A model generated the notes under the pieces. That model was not told the origin of the DNA. It did no database searches and saw nothing but the letters and a program-made list of their open reading frames with translations. Shown in pieces: positions 15,634 to 24,783 of a DNA stretch of 37,258 nucleotides; the stretch's first letter is position 1, and the number at the start of each line of letters is the position of its first letter. Location of the stretch: positions 1 through 37,258 of the forward strand of contig JAJRXB010000232.1 of NCBI GenBank assembly GCA_024276515.1, read 5' to 3'. A program made the position numbers and the translations under genes. This DNA comes from Chloroflexota bacterium (GTDB lineage: Bacteria; Chloroflexota; Anaerolineae; 4572-78; NAK82).

Positions 15634-15660
15634 TTCTCCTGCGAGCCACCAACGTTTTTT

Positions 15661-15818
15661 GGTGGTGGTTAAACTGTAAGTGACGGAGGGTCTGTCATTG
15701 CGAGCGAAGCGACGACCTGTGCCCCGAATGGGGTACAACCTCCGGCCTGCAATACGGGGATTGCTTCGTCCGTTTCACTCCCTCGCAATGACATATCACT
15801 TACTTTTCTACCACTACC
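15661..15818. mobile_element. MITE/REP-like inverted-repeat element, copy B (inverted relative to copy A)
   Basis: Reverse complement near-identical to 2320..2476; perfect 8-bp flanks CGTTTTTT at 15653-15660 and 15819-15826. Confidence 0.85.
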
Positions 15819-15852
15819 CGTTTTTTTAAACACCCCCAGCACGAGAGGACTT

Positions 15853-17508
15853 ATGACTGACAAGAAAACCTTCATCCTGAGCATTGATAGCGGCTGTTGG
15901 GAGTATCTGGACCCGTTGCTGGAGCAGGGCCGTTTGCCCAATCTCTCGCGTCTGATCGAGAGTGGGACGCGGGGGGTGCTGGAGTCGACGATGCCGCCGG
16001 TCACGCCTGTTGCTTTTTCCTCGTTTATCACGGGGCTCAATCCGGGGAAGCACGGTATCTTCGACTGGTCGGTGCAGGTGAACAGGGAGGGAGAGTTTCA
16101 GTCGGCCAGTGCTGTGTCGCGGCGTGGCACACCTTTTTGGACCTATCTGAATCGCAAGGGAGTGCGGGTGGGCCTCGTCAACATCCCGATCCCCTATCCG
16201 CCGGAGCCGCTCGATGGGTTTATGATCGTGGGCATCACCGTGCCCAAGTCGTCGCGGAATCTCACCTATCCGGCCGCAATCCTCGACGAAATTGAGGCGA
16301 GATATGGTCCCTATCACGTGGACGTTCCGATCAACCTTTTGCACGAGGAGGGAATCGAGGCTTACACGTCGGCCTGGTGTGCCCACGAAGACCGGCAGAC
16401 GGAGATTGCCTTCGATCTCATCGACCGTTACGACGTGCAGGTGTTGGCACTCAATTACGTGGGGTTGGATCGGCTCAATCACTTTGCCTCTGAGTTCGGC
16501 TACATCGAACAGGTGTTGGAGAACGTAGACCGTAACGTCGGGCGTTTCGTAGAGCGTTTCCCGGATGCCAACTTTATGATTATGTCGGACCACGGTTCTC
16601 GTCGTTTGAAAGGGGCCTTCTTGCTGGGGAAGTGGTTGGCCCAGCATGGGTTCCTGTCGCACGGCGATAAGTCGCTGCGCATTCCCAGGTACGAGATCAA
16701 TTTTGTGCTCAGTCAATTGCTGGGTGATCATTATGGGCTGACCGGTTTGGGTGAGAAGGCTTTGCGACGGCTGCTGGGTGTGCTCTTCTGGCTCGTGCCG
16801 CCGGCCCTGGCCGAACCGGTCTGGCGTGCCCTGGCCCGGAGAGCACCAGAAGCGTTTGCCTACCGTTTTACCGACCGCATTGACTTCCCGGCGACCAAAG
16901 CCTACGTCAGGTCGAACAGCGGTTCGATCATCCTCAATCTGAACCACCGGGGACAACGGAACTCGGCTGCAGCTCCTGAGTATGAGCAGGTGCGTCGGAC
17001 GTTGGTTGATGGGTTGAGTCAGGTGCGCGATCCCTTTTCTGGCGGACCTGTATTCCGCAAAATCTACCTGCGCGAGGAAATATATCACGGCGATGCGGTG
17101 GAGCTGGCACCCGATCTGATCGCGGACCATTACGACTCGACTTGTGATTTGATCGTTGACAACGATCCCCAATATTACTTCTTTGTCAACCGGCTCAATC
17201 GCTTTGGCGACCACAAACGCGATGGCCTGTTTGTCTTCGCCGGGCCCGATTTCGCGCGTCTGGGCGGTGACGGTCATCGAGCGTCCATCATGGACGTGCC
17301 TGCCACGTTACTGCATTTGTACGGCGTTCCCATCCCCGACGTTATGGATGGTCAGGTAGCTACCGATTTTCTGTCTGCCGACTTCATGCGTCAACATCCC
17401 GTCGAGGTTCAGTTGCCAGAGGAGGATGGCTATCATCCCCAGCGTGACTACACCGAAGACGAGATGGAACAACTGTCGGAGCATTTGAAGGACCTGGGGT
17501 ATCTATGA
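15853..17508 (+). CDS. Alkaline phosphatase superfamily (type I phosphodiesterase/nucleotide pyrophosphatase-like) protein
   Basis: LSIDSGCWEYLDPLLEQGRLPNLSRLIESGTRG, MPPVTPVAFSSFITGLNPGKHGIFDW, MIMSDHGSRR, DGLFVFAGPDF, DVPATLLHLYGVPIPDVMDG. Confidence 0.85.
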   Translation: MTDKKTFILSIDSGCWEYLDPLLEQGRLPNLSRLIESGTRGVLESTMPPVTPVAFSSFITGLNPGKHGIFDWSVQVNREGEFQSASAVSRRGTPFWTYLNRKGVRVGLVNIPIPYPPEPLDGFMIVGITVPKSSRNLTYPAAILDEIEARYGPYHVDVPINLLHEEGIEAYTSAWCAHEDRQTEIAFDLIDRYDVQVLALNYVGLDRLNHFASEFGYIEQVLENVDRNVGRFVERFPDANFMIMSDHGSRRLKGAFLLGKWLAQHGFLSHGDKSLRIPRYEINFVLSQLLGDHYGLTGLGEKALRRLLGVLFWLVPPALAEPVWRALARRAPEAFAYRFTDRIDFPATKAYVRSNSGSIILNLNHRGQRNSAAAPEYEQVRRTLVDGLSQVRDPFSGGPVFRKIYLREEIYHGDAVELAPDLIADHYDSTCDLIVDNDPQYYFFVNRLNRFGDHKRDGLFVFAGPDFARLGGDGHRASIMDVPATLLHLYGVPIPDVMDGQVATDFLSADFMRQHPVEVQLPEEDGYHPQRDYTEDEMEQLSEHLKDLGYL

Positions 17509-18719
17509 GATCACTGCTCATTGCCTATACTTATTTGCCCCGGATAGGTGGGCGGGAGATCTATTTGCAACACATCTTCTCTCACTTTTCGCCGGCCGAT
17601 CTCGTGGTGCTGACTCCACACGAAGAGGGTGATCAGGCTTTCGACCGGGAAAGTCCGGTGAAAATCGTACGGGTGGCACGTGAGCGGCTCTTTTGGTTTT
17701 TGCGGGGGCGACGCGGCCGGCTAAGCTGGTTTGCCTTTCTGGCTCATCTGTGCTGGCGTGAACGGATTGACGTGGTGCATACCAGCCTGGCCGTCCCTGA
17801 TGGTATGAGCGGTTGGTTGCTCAAACAGGTGCTTGGCAAGCCGTACGTCGTCTACACCTTTGGCAAAGAGCTTACGCCTCGCTCTGCCGATGAGATAAAG
17901 CAGCAAAGGTTGATGCAGGTTTTTGATCAGGCGGATCGGGTTGTGACCATCAGTGACTACACTTGCGATCAACTGACGTCGTTGGGGGTGCCTGCGGCCC
18001 GTATCTCCAAAATCACGCCGGGTGTGGATACCCGGCGTTTTTATCCCGACGAAGCTGCCGGGGCCGCCGTTCGGGTTCGTTATCGGTTGGAGGACCGGCC
18101 GGTCATCTTGACCGTCAGTCGCCTTGTGCCCCACAAAGGGCACGACGTGGTGATAAAGGCCCTGCCATCGGTTCTGCGGCACGTTCCCGACCTGGTTTAC
18201 CTCGTCGGCGGCAAAGGGCCGGCCCTTGAGCAATTGCGGTCGTTGGCGCGAGATTGTGGGGTGAGTGATCACGTGATTTTCGCCGGCTACGTCCCCGACG
18301 AAGAATTGCCGGCCTTCTACAACGCTGCCGACTTGTTTGTGATGCCCAGCCGTCAGATGCCGGAAGCGGGGGAATGGGAGGGCTTTGGCATTGTCTACCT
18401 GGAGGCCAATGCCTGTGGAAAGCCGGTCATTGGTGGCCGTTCGGGTGGGACGGCGGACGCGGTGGTGGATGGTCGGTCGGGCTACCTGGTTGACCCGGAG
18501 AATCCAGAGGTCGTCGCCGGGAAGATCGTCGGTCTGTTGCAGAATCCAGAGCTGGCGCGGCGTATGGGGGCGTTCGGCCATCAATGGGTGAGGCAACATC
18601 GCTCCTGGGAACAGGCATCGGAGCAGCATCTGGCGCTTACGGCAAACGTTCTCGATGCTCACAGGCCACGGCCAATCCGGGTTGCGCGCACCCTCTCTTT
18701 CTTCACCCAGAGGATATGA
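17505..18719 (+). CDS. Family 4 glycosyltransferase
   Basis: VLTVSRLVPHKGHDVVIKAL, EGFGIVYLEANACGKPVIGGRSGGTADAV; ATGA overlap with upstream gene. Confidence 0.92.
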   Translation: MRSLLIAYTYLPRIGGREIYLQHIFSHFSPADLVVLTPHEEGDQAFDRESPVKIVRVARERLFWFLRGRRGRLSWFAFLAHLCWRERIDVVHTSLAVPDGMSGWLLKQVLGKPYVVYTFGKELTPRSADEIKQQRLMQVFDQADRVVTISDYTCDQLTSLGVPAARISKITPGVDTRRFYPDEAAGAAVRVRYRLEDRPVILTVSRLVPHKGHDVVIKALPSVLRHVPDLVYLVGGKGPALEQLRSLARDCGVSDHVIFAGYVPDEELPAFYNAADLFVMPSRQMPEAGEWEGFGIVYLEANACGKPVIGGRSGGTADAVVDGRSGYLVDPENPEVVAGKIVGLLQNPELARRMGAFGHQWVRQHRSWEQASEQHLALTANVLDAHRPRPIRVARTLSFFTQRI

Positions 18720-18849
18720 CTGCTCAGTAGCGGAATCCTTGCGAAGGTTGCGTGGTGGATTCAAGCCGACAACGTCTTTGCCCATTGGTGGGCGTTTCAT
18801 CGTCGAGGCTATTCGCAACCTTCGCAAGGATGGCCGAGTAGCTACCAGT
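18719..18849. mobile_element. MITE/REP-like inverted-repeat element D
   Basis: Perfect 18-bp internal inverted repeat ATCCTTGCGAAGGTTGCG (18735-18752) / CGCAACCTTCGCAAGGAT (18814-18831), ends ACTG..CAGT, flanks AGGATATG (18711-18718) and AGGATTTG (18850-18857). Confidence 0.75.
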
Positions 18850-18860
18850 AGGATTTGAGT

Positions 18861-20714
18861 ATGCCCGGTTTGGTGGGGGTGGTTGGTAAGGCCGGCGGCA
18901 GCCAATCGGAGAGGTTGTTGGCCGACATGGCGCAGGCCATCAAGCACGAAGATTGGTACCAGGTGGACCTGTACCAGGGGGAAGGTTTTGGCCTGGGCCG
19001 GGTGCATCTGGGATTCCTCAATCCAGAACCACAGCCGATCTGGAACGAAGATAAAACCCTGTGCCTGGCGATGGAGGGGGAGGTTTACGATTACCAGGAC
19101 TTGAAGCAACAGCTTATCGCTCGTGGTCATCGCTTTCGGGTAGACAACGACGCCGAGTTCGTCCTGCACCTGTTTGAGGAGTTTGGCGAGGAGTTTGCCT
19201 CCCGGCTCAATGGGGCGTTTGTGGCAGCCATCTGGGATGCCCGAGCCCACAAGCTTTGGGTTGTGAATGACCGCTTTGGCCTGCAAGCCCTCTTTTACCG
19301 GCAGACTGGAGAGCGTTTGTTGTTTGCCGGGCACACCGCTGCCTTTTTCGCCGACCCGACTTACGAGCCTCAGGTTGACCAGGTTGCGCTGGCCGAGTTT
19401 TTCTCGTTCGAGCACGTCCTGGGCGACCGAACCCTGCTGGCCGACGTGAAGCTGTTGCCGCCGGCTTCTATATTGACCTTCCAGGTGGGCCAGTTGTCCA
19501 TCCGCTCCTATTACGACTTTCAATTCGTCGAGGACTATCAGGATCACGATGAAACCTGGTACGTGGAGCGGTGGATCCGTCTTATGCGCCAGGCGGTGGA
19601 GCGTCGTATGCGGGGGGATGGTCCCGTCGGTGTGCAATTGAGCGGTGGCCTGGACTCGCGCACCGTGTTGGCGATGATGGGCCGACAGTGTGGTTCGGTT
19701 CACACGTTCACCTTTGGTATCCCCGGCTGCGACGATGCGCGCTTCGCCCGCGAAGTGGCAGCCAGACGGGGCACGACGCATCATTTTCTGGAACTGAAGC
19801 CCGATTACCTGCGCACGCAGGCCGAAGAAGGGGTAAAATTGGCCAATGGCCTCAAAAGCTGCGTGCATATGCACGTCCTGGGCACACTGGGCGAGACGGC
19901 GGAGATCGTTGACGTCCTCTACACCGGCTCCTTAGGCGATTCGATTATGGGCATCCACCTTCAGCGCGACTTGTTGGCCATTCACCGCCCGTCCGTTCTT
20001 GCCCGGATGTTGTTCAATCGTTACAACAATTGCTTCTCAGAAGACAGCCATCCCAGGCTTTTTTCCGATGACTTCTACGGGCGGGTCAAGGGGGCTGTGT
20101 TTGAGGAGTTTAACCGGGTGTTGGCCGAATCACGCGCCCGGCTTTCTGCCAACAAGCGCGAGCATTATTCCATCCGGCAGAACGACCGTCGCTGGGTGTT
20201 GGAGGGGCAAAACTTACTGCGCTCTCGGTTGATTGTCCGTACCCCTTTCTACGACAATGACCTGGTAGACTTTATGCTGACCGTGCCTCCCGGGCTGCGG
20301 TGTGATGGGTATCTCTACGTTCGTGGCTTCATCCAGGCCGCACCCGACCTGGCGAAGATACCTTTTGCGCGGGCCGGCTTGCCCCTGGTCCCTTGTATGC
20401 GCGATCTGTCTATCAGAGCCAACCGGCAAATGCGCTGGTGGTTGCAGCAGGGAGGGCTGAAGTGGGTCTCTCCTCCCAAAAAGCGGCCCTATGCCGATTA
20501 CAATCACTGGCTGCGCACCGCGTTGCGTGACTGGGTCGAAGGTATTCTGCTGGACCGCCGCACTCTGGATCGAGGATATTTGCGCCCCCAATATGTGCGC
20601 GCTCTGGTCGAACGTCATATGCAGGGCGAGGGGGAGTTTGCGCGTCAGCTTGGTGTGCTGTTGACGTTTGAACTGTGGCATCGCATGTTCCTTGATCAAC
20701 GTCTGGCCGGGTGA
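18861..20714 (+). CDS. Asparagine synthetase-like protein 1 (glutaminase nucleophile missing)
   Basis: MPGLVGVVG..., EGEVYDYQDLKQQLIARGHRF, LNGAFVAAIWD, NDRFGLQALFY, VQLSGGLDSRTVLAMM; residue 2 is Pro rather than Cys. Confidence 0.88.
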   Translation: MPGLVGVVGKAGGSQSERLLADMAQAIKHEDWYQVDLYQGEGFGLGRVHLGFLNPEPQPIWNEDKTLCLAMEGEVYDYQDLKQQLIARGHRFRVDNDAEFVLHLFEEFGEEFASRLNGAFVAAIWDARAHKLWVVNDRFGLQALFYRQTGERLLFAGHTAAFFADPTYEPQVDQVALAEFFSFEHVLGDRTLLADVKLLPPASILTFQVGQLSIRSYYDFQFVEDYQDHDETWYVERWIRLMRQAVERRMRGDGPVGVQLSGGLDSRTVLAMMGRQCGSVHTFTFGIPGCDDARFAREVAARRGTTHHFLELKPDYLRTQAEEGVKLANGLKSCVHMHVLGTLGETAEIVDVLYTGSLGDSIMGIHLQRDLLAIHRPSVLARMLFNRYNNCFSEDSHPRLFSDDFYGRVKGAVFEEFNRVLAESRARLSANKREHYSIRQNDRRWVLEGQNLLRSRLIVRTPFYDNDLVDFMLTVPPGLRCDGYLYVRGFIQAAPDLAKIPFARAGLPLVPCMRDLSIRANRQMRWWLQQGGLKWVSPPKKRPYADYNHWLRTALRDWVEGILLDRRTLDRGYLRPQYVRALVERHMQGEGEFARQLGVLLTFELWHRMFLDQRLAG

Positions 20715-20726
20715 AGGTGGTTGGTT

Positions 20727-21932
20727 ATGCAAAGGTCCTATCTTAAAGTGGTGCGCGCGTTTATCTTGCGCCGTTGGGTGCACCCGCTCGATCACCTGGC
20801 GGTGAACCTGACGGCCAGAAAGGCGGGCTGGTGGCGCGACGGATTGATCGGGTTGCTCATCGTCGCCAGCCAACTGGGGCGGCTGGCGATGACGATGCTG
20901 CGGGTAAACGTCAAACGCCTCAAGGGGCCTGACTGGTCGGTCATCTACATTGGCGAAGAATTCTCGGTGGAGGAGCTGCGTCACGTGTTGTTTCCTTCAC
21001 CGGCCAGTGTGGATCACCTGGATCGGGTGTTTTTGTGGCAGGTGCCGGCGCTGGTCCGACGATTGGTCAACGACGGTGAGTTTGTGGTTTGCGAATTGAA
21101 TCGACTGATCCCCTGGCGTCCGCGGGCTCGTTACGTGTTTCCTGTGACTCCCTGGGTGAAACAGGTGCTAGATATTGACCGGCCTTTGGATGCCGTCTTG
21201 GCGGGGATGAACCGGAGTATGCACCGTGACCTGCGTAAGATGCGGGAGGCGGGATTCACTTGCGAGTTCACACAAGACCCGGCCCAATTCGATATTTTCT
21301 ACCATGAGATGTATGTGCCCTACATCGCTAAACGGCATCAAGATCGCGCAATCGTCGGTAAATATTATGAGATCCGGAGTGATTTTGAAAATGGCGGATT
21401 GGTTCTAATCAGACACAAAGAACGGTTAGTGGCGGGTGCAATCTACCAGGTCTATGGGGACCTGTGCCAACTCGGCGTGATGGGGATGGGTAAGGGAAGT
21501 TCGGATCTTGTGGGCCGAGGAGCGGTCGTCGCCATAATTTGGTCTGTGTTAGAGTGGGCTCGCCGTCAGGGCTTGCGTACTCTGGATATTGGAGGTAGTC
21601 GTGGCTATTTGGCTAATGGGGTATTCCGCTTCAAACGGAAGTGGGGAACTTATCTGAAAGCTCCGTTAATTGCTCACACTGGCTGGTGGTTCATAGCCGA
21701 AACGATGCCCCCAGACCTGTGCCGGCTCATCAACAGCCAGGGCTTTTTGGGACAGCTTGATGGCGAGTGGTGGACCGTTATGTTCGAAACACCCGAAGTT
21801 CCCCTGGCGAAGGAAGAGGTAGAGCGCACCAGTCGTATGGCCCAAAAGGCCGGCGCTGCCGGCGTGCGGGTTTTGGGCTATCATCAGCTTCCACCTGCCG
21901 CGTCGCCTGTGCTTCAATCGGCTGACTTATGA
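20727..21932 (+). CDS. GNAT / FemAB-like acyltransferase
   Basis: MNRSMHRDLRKMREAGFTCEF...FYHEMYVPYIAKRHQD...GGLVLIRHKERLVAGAIYQVYGDLCQLGVMG...LRTLDIGGSRGYLANGVFRFKRKWG, typical of CelD/BcsL- or FemAB-type acyltransferases. Confidence 0.65.
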   Translation: MQRSYLKVVRAFILRRWVHPLDHLAVNLTARKAGWWRDGLIGLLIVASQLGRLAMTMLRVNVKRLKGPDWSVIYIGEEFSVEELRHVLFPSPASVDHLDRVFLWQVPALVRRLVNDGEFVVCELNRLIPWRPRARYVFPVTPWVKQVLDIDRPLDAVLAGMNRSMHRDLRKMREAGFTCEFTQDPAQFDIFYHEMYVPYIAKRHQDRAIVGKYYEIRSDFENGGLVLIRHKERLVAGAIYQVYGDLCQLGVMGMGKGSSDLVGRGAVVAIIWSVLEWARRQGLRTLDIGGSRGYLANGVFRFKRKWGTYLKAPLIAHTGWWFIAETMPPDLCRLINSQGFLGQLDGEWWTVMFETPEVPLAKEEVERTSRMAQKAGAAGVRVLGYHQLPPAASPVLQSADL

Positions 21933-23155
21933 ATGAACGTATCAAGCTACTCTTCTTCTCCGTCAACGAATGGGACAATCGCTGGCGGCGCAAACAGCGC
22001 CTTGCCTACGAATTTTCCCGCCAGCCCGACGTCGCTTCTGTGCTGTACGTGAATCCTCCCCTGCCCAACAGCTTTCTCGACGTGGTGCGGGGGCGGTTCC
22101 GGCCGGGCTACCTGGGACCCGACCGGCGAAAGCATTGGCAAACGCTGACCGGGCGCGTGGTGCCCGAGGCGGAGGGCGTGTGGACCTACACCGGTTCCAG
22201 CAAGGTGCTCCCCCTGACGCGCCTGCCGATGCTACGTCATTCCAGCCCGCTGCCGCGCACCAACCAATCGCTTTACGTCCAATTCATCCGCCGGCAACTG
22301 CGAAGGTTGCCCGGCGAGCGGCTGGTGCTCTGGTTGTATCATCCCTTGCAGGTGCACCTCATAGATGCTTTCCCCGAACGGGCTCTGCTCTGCTACGATT
22401 GGACCGACGACTGGGCCGAGTTCGACTGGCTCCCGGTGGCCGACCGGCAACAGCTCGTCGAGGGTAATGACCGCATCGTCCGCCAGGCCGACGTGGTGTT
22501 TGCCGTCTCCGACGAGCTTTTTCGCCGTGCCCGCACGATGAATCCCAACAGTTACCGCGCTCCCAACGCCACCGACGTCTCCGTGCTCGGTGACGACGCC
22601 GGGGGTGCTATTGCGCCGGAATTGGCAGACCTGCCGCGTCCCATCGTTGGCTACATTGGGCAGATAGGCGACAAGATAGATTACGCCATGCTGGAGCAGG
22701 TCGTCGCTGCCCGGCCCGATTGGTCCTTTGTGCTGGTCGGCAACGTGTGGGCCAACAAGCGGGCAGTCGTGGATGCGCTGGCGGCGCGGCCCAACGTCTA
22801 CTTGATGGGGCAGCGCGCATACGACGAGTTGGCCGGCTTCACCCGGGGCTTCGACGTGTGCATATTGCCTCATCTGCGCACGCCCCTCACGCGCAGCATG
22901 GACCCCATCAAGCTGTACGACTACCTGGCCTCCGGCAAACCCATCGTGAGCACCGGCGTGGCCGGCACCGAACGGTTCGCCGACGTGCTGCACATTGGCG
23001 ACACCCCCGACGAGTTCCTGGTCGCCCTGGAACGAGCCCTGGCCGAAAACGGAGCCCTGACCGGGCGTCGGCTGGCCTACGCCCGGCGCAACACCTGGCC
23101 CCAGCGTGCCGCCGAGATGTGGCAAATTGTCCGCCAGCGTCTCTCTCCGCTGTAG
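21929..23155 (+). CDS. Glycosyltransferase (GT-B fold, GT4-like)
   Basis: LLCYDWTDDWAEFDWL, ADVVFAVSDELF, PIVGYIGQIGDKIDYAMLEQVVAARPDWSFVLVGNVW, DPIKLYDYLASGKPIVSTGVAG; ATGA overlap. Confidence 0.85.
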   Translation: MNERIKLLFFSVNEWDNRWRRKQRLAYEFSRQPDVASVLYVNPPLPNSFLDVVRGRFRPGYLGPDRRKHWQTLTGRVVPEAEGVWTYTGSSKVLPLTRLPMLRHSSPLPRTNQSLYVQFIRRQLRRLPGERLVLWLYHPLQVHLIDAFPERALLCYDWTDDWAEFDWLPVADRQQLVEGNDRIVRQADVVFAVSDELFRRARTMNPNSYRAPNATDVSVLGDDAGGAIAPELADLPRPIVGYIGQIGDKIDYAMLEQVVAARPDWSFVLVGNVWANKRAVVDALAARPNVYLMGQRAYDELAGFTRGFDVCILPHLRTPLTRSMDPIKLYDYLASGKPIVSTGVAGTERFADVLHIGDTPDEFLVALERALAENGALTGRRLAYARRNTWPQRAAEMWQIVRQRLSPL

Positions 23156-23183
23156 CCCCCCGGTCCCCAGCCCTTCGCTTTTC

Positions 23184-23315
23184 GTTACTACTCAGCCAGG
23201 GAGGTTTTTTTCCTGTCATTGCGAGGAGCAGAGCGACGAAGCAATCTCCTTCTCGCATCTCTGAGATTGCTTCGCCGCAAAAAACGCGGCTCGTAATGAC
23301 AAGCTGAGCAGTTAC
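23184..23315. mobile_element. MITE/REP-like inverted-repeat element C
   Basis: Ends GTTACTACTCAGC / GCTGAGCAGTTAC, inner TGTCATTGCGAG...GAAGCAATCTC / GAGATTGCTTC...CTCGTAATGACA; perfect 8-bp flanks CGCTTTTC (23176-23183, 23316-23323). Confidence 0.85.
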
Positions 23316-23321
23316 CGCTTT

Positions 23322-23376
23322 TCTAACTATTTTCTAACTAGTCTCACATTGAGTTCCTATTATCCTATGTTAGAGT
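23322..23376 (+). promoter_or_regulatory. Putative regulated promoter: CTAAC-N6-CTAAC direct repeat, TTGAGT-N16-TAGAGT
   Basis: Near-identical to 11451..11489; TTGAGT 23349-23354 and TAGAGT 23371-23376 at the same spacing. Confidence 0.6.
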
Positions 23377-23412
23377 GTGGAACGGTGATAGCCTGCATAC
23401 GAGGAGGTCCTG

Positions 23413-24729
23413 ATGCGTATTGCCATTTTCGGTCTGGGGTACGTAGGCTGCGTCTCGGCGGCCTGTCTGGCCGGCGAGGGGCATCGGGTCGTCGGCGTGG
23501 ACGTGAATCCCTTGAAGGTGGAGACGATTAACGCCGGACGGAGCCCCATCATCGAAGCCCAGGTGGACGATCTGATTCGCCAGGCGGTAGCCGCCGGGAA
23601 TTTGCGAGCCACGGCTGATGCGACCGAAGCTGTCCTGGACGCCGACGTCTCCTTCGTCTGCGTGGGGACACCCAGCAACGAAAACGGGAGCCTGGACCTG
23701 CGCTACATCCGAAACGTGGCCCGCGAGATCGGTCAGGCGTTGGCCGGGCGAGATGCCTATCACGTCGTCGCTGTCCGCAGCACGGTGCTGCCTGGCACTA
23801 TCGCCGGTGAGATAATCCCCCTTTTGGAAGAGACGTCGGGTTGCCGGGCAGGGGTGGATTTTGGCGTTTGCTCCAATCCCGAGTTCCTGCGCGAGGGGAG
23901 CGCCGTCGCCGATTTTCGTCGTCCCCCCTTCACCCTCATCGGCCAGTGGGACGAGCGCAGCGGCGACCAGGTGGCGGCCATCTACGAGGGGGTGGATGCC
24001 CCTGTCGTCCGGACCGATCTGCCCACGGCCGAGATGGTCAAATACGTGAGCAACGCCTTTCACGCGCTGAAGATCACCTTTGCCAACGAGATTGGCAACT
24101 TCTGCAAAAAGGTGGGGATAGACAGCCACGAGGTAATGCGCATCTTCAGTATGGATACCAAGCTCAACATCTCGCCGGCCTACCTGAAGCCCGGTTTTGC
24201 CTTTGGCGGGTCTTGCCTGCCCAAAGATTTGCGAGCCCTGCTCCACCGGGCGCGCCAGGAGGACCTGGACCTGCCGGTGTTGCAGGCCATCCCACGCAGC
24301 AACGAATTGCAGGCCCGCCTGGGAGTGGAGATGGTGTTGAGGACCGGCAAGAAGCGGGTGGGCATTTTGGGACTGAGCTTCAAAGCCGGCACCGACGATC
24401 TGCGCGAGAGCCCCCTGGTCTATCTCACCGAAACGCTGCTGGGCAAAGGCTACGATTTGAAGATTTACGACGAAAACGTCTCCCTGGCCCGGCTGACGGG
24501 GGCCAACAAACGTTACATCGAACAGGTGATCCCACACATTTCGTCGTTGATGACCACCTCGCTGGAAGAGATTCTGGATCACGCCCAGGTGTTGGTGGTG
24601 GGCAATCGGCTGCCGGCAGTTGCCCGCTTTCTCGATGGAACCGATCGTGATCACATCGTGATTGACCTGGTGCGAATCGGCGAGGCGTTGGACGGGACAG
24701 GCGAGAACTACCGGGGAATCTGTTGGTGA
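23413..24729 (+). CDS. UDP-glucose/GDP-mannose 6-dehydrogenase family, AlgD-like
   Basis: MRIAIFGLGYVGCVSAACLAGEGHRVVGVDVNPLKV, VCVGTPSNENGSLDL, NPEFLREGSAVADF, PGFAFGGSCLPKDLRAL (catalytic Cys), ILGLSFKAGTDDLRESP; overall wording closest to GDP-mannose dehydrogenases. Confidence 0.9.
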   Translation: MRIAIFGLGYVGCVSAACLAGEGHRVVGVDVNPLKVETINAGRSPIIEAQVDDLIRQAVAAGNLRATADATEAVLDADVSFVCVGTPSNENGSLDLRYIRNVAREIGQALAGRDAYHVVAVRSTVLPGTIAGEIIPLLEETSGCRAGVDFGVCSNPEFLREGSAVADFRRPPFTLIGQWDERSGDQVAAIYEGVDAPVVRTDLPTAEMVKYVSNAFHALKITFANEIGNFCKKVGIDSHEVMRIFSMDTKLNISPAYLKPGFAFGGSCLPKDLRALLHRARQEDLDLPVLQAIPRSNELQARLGVEMVLRTGKKRVGILGLSFKAGTDDLRESPLVYLTETLLGKGYDLKIYDENVSLARLTGANKRYIEQVIPHISSLMTTSLEEILDHAQVLVVGNRLPAVARFLDGTDRDHIVIDLVRIGEALDGTGENYRGICW

Positions 24730-24783
24730 GTGCGGCACAACAATCGGCCTGAGCCGATCCGCTGCTGTTTGGATGAGTTCGAT

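Noticed and set aside
15466-16040. Minus-strand ORFs across tandem hairpins and MITE B
   Set aside because: Composed of repeat DNA plus antisense of conserved genes.
17721-19874. 717-aa minus-strand ORF overlapping GT, MITE D and AsnB-1
   Set aside because: Antisense to two clearly conserved genes, runs through the MITE, and has low-complexity composition typical of shadow ORFs in GC-rich DNA.
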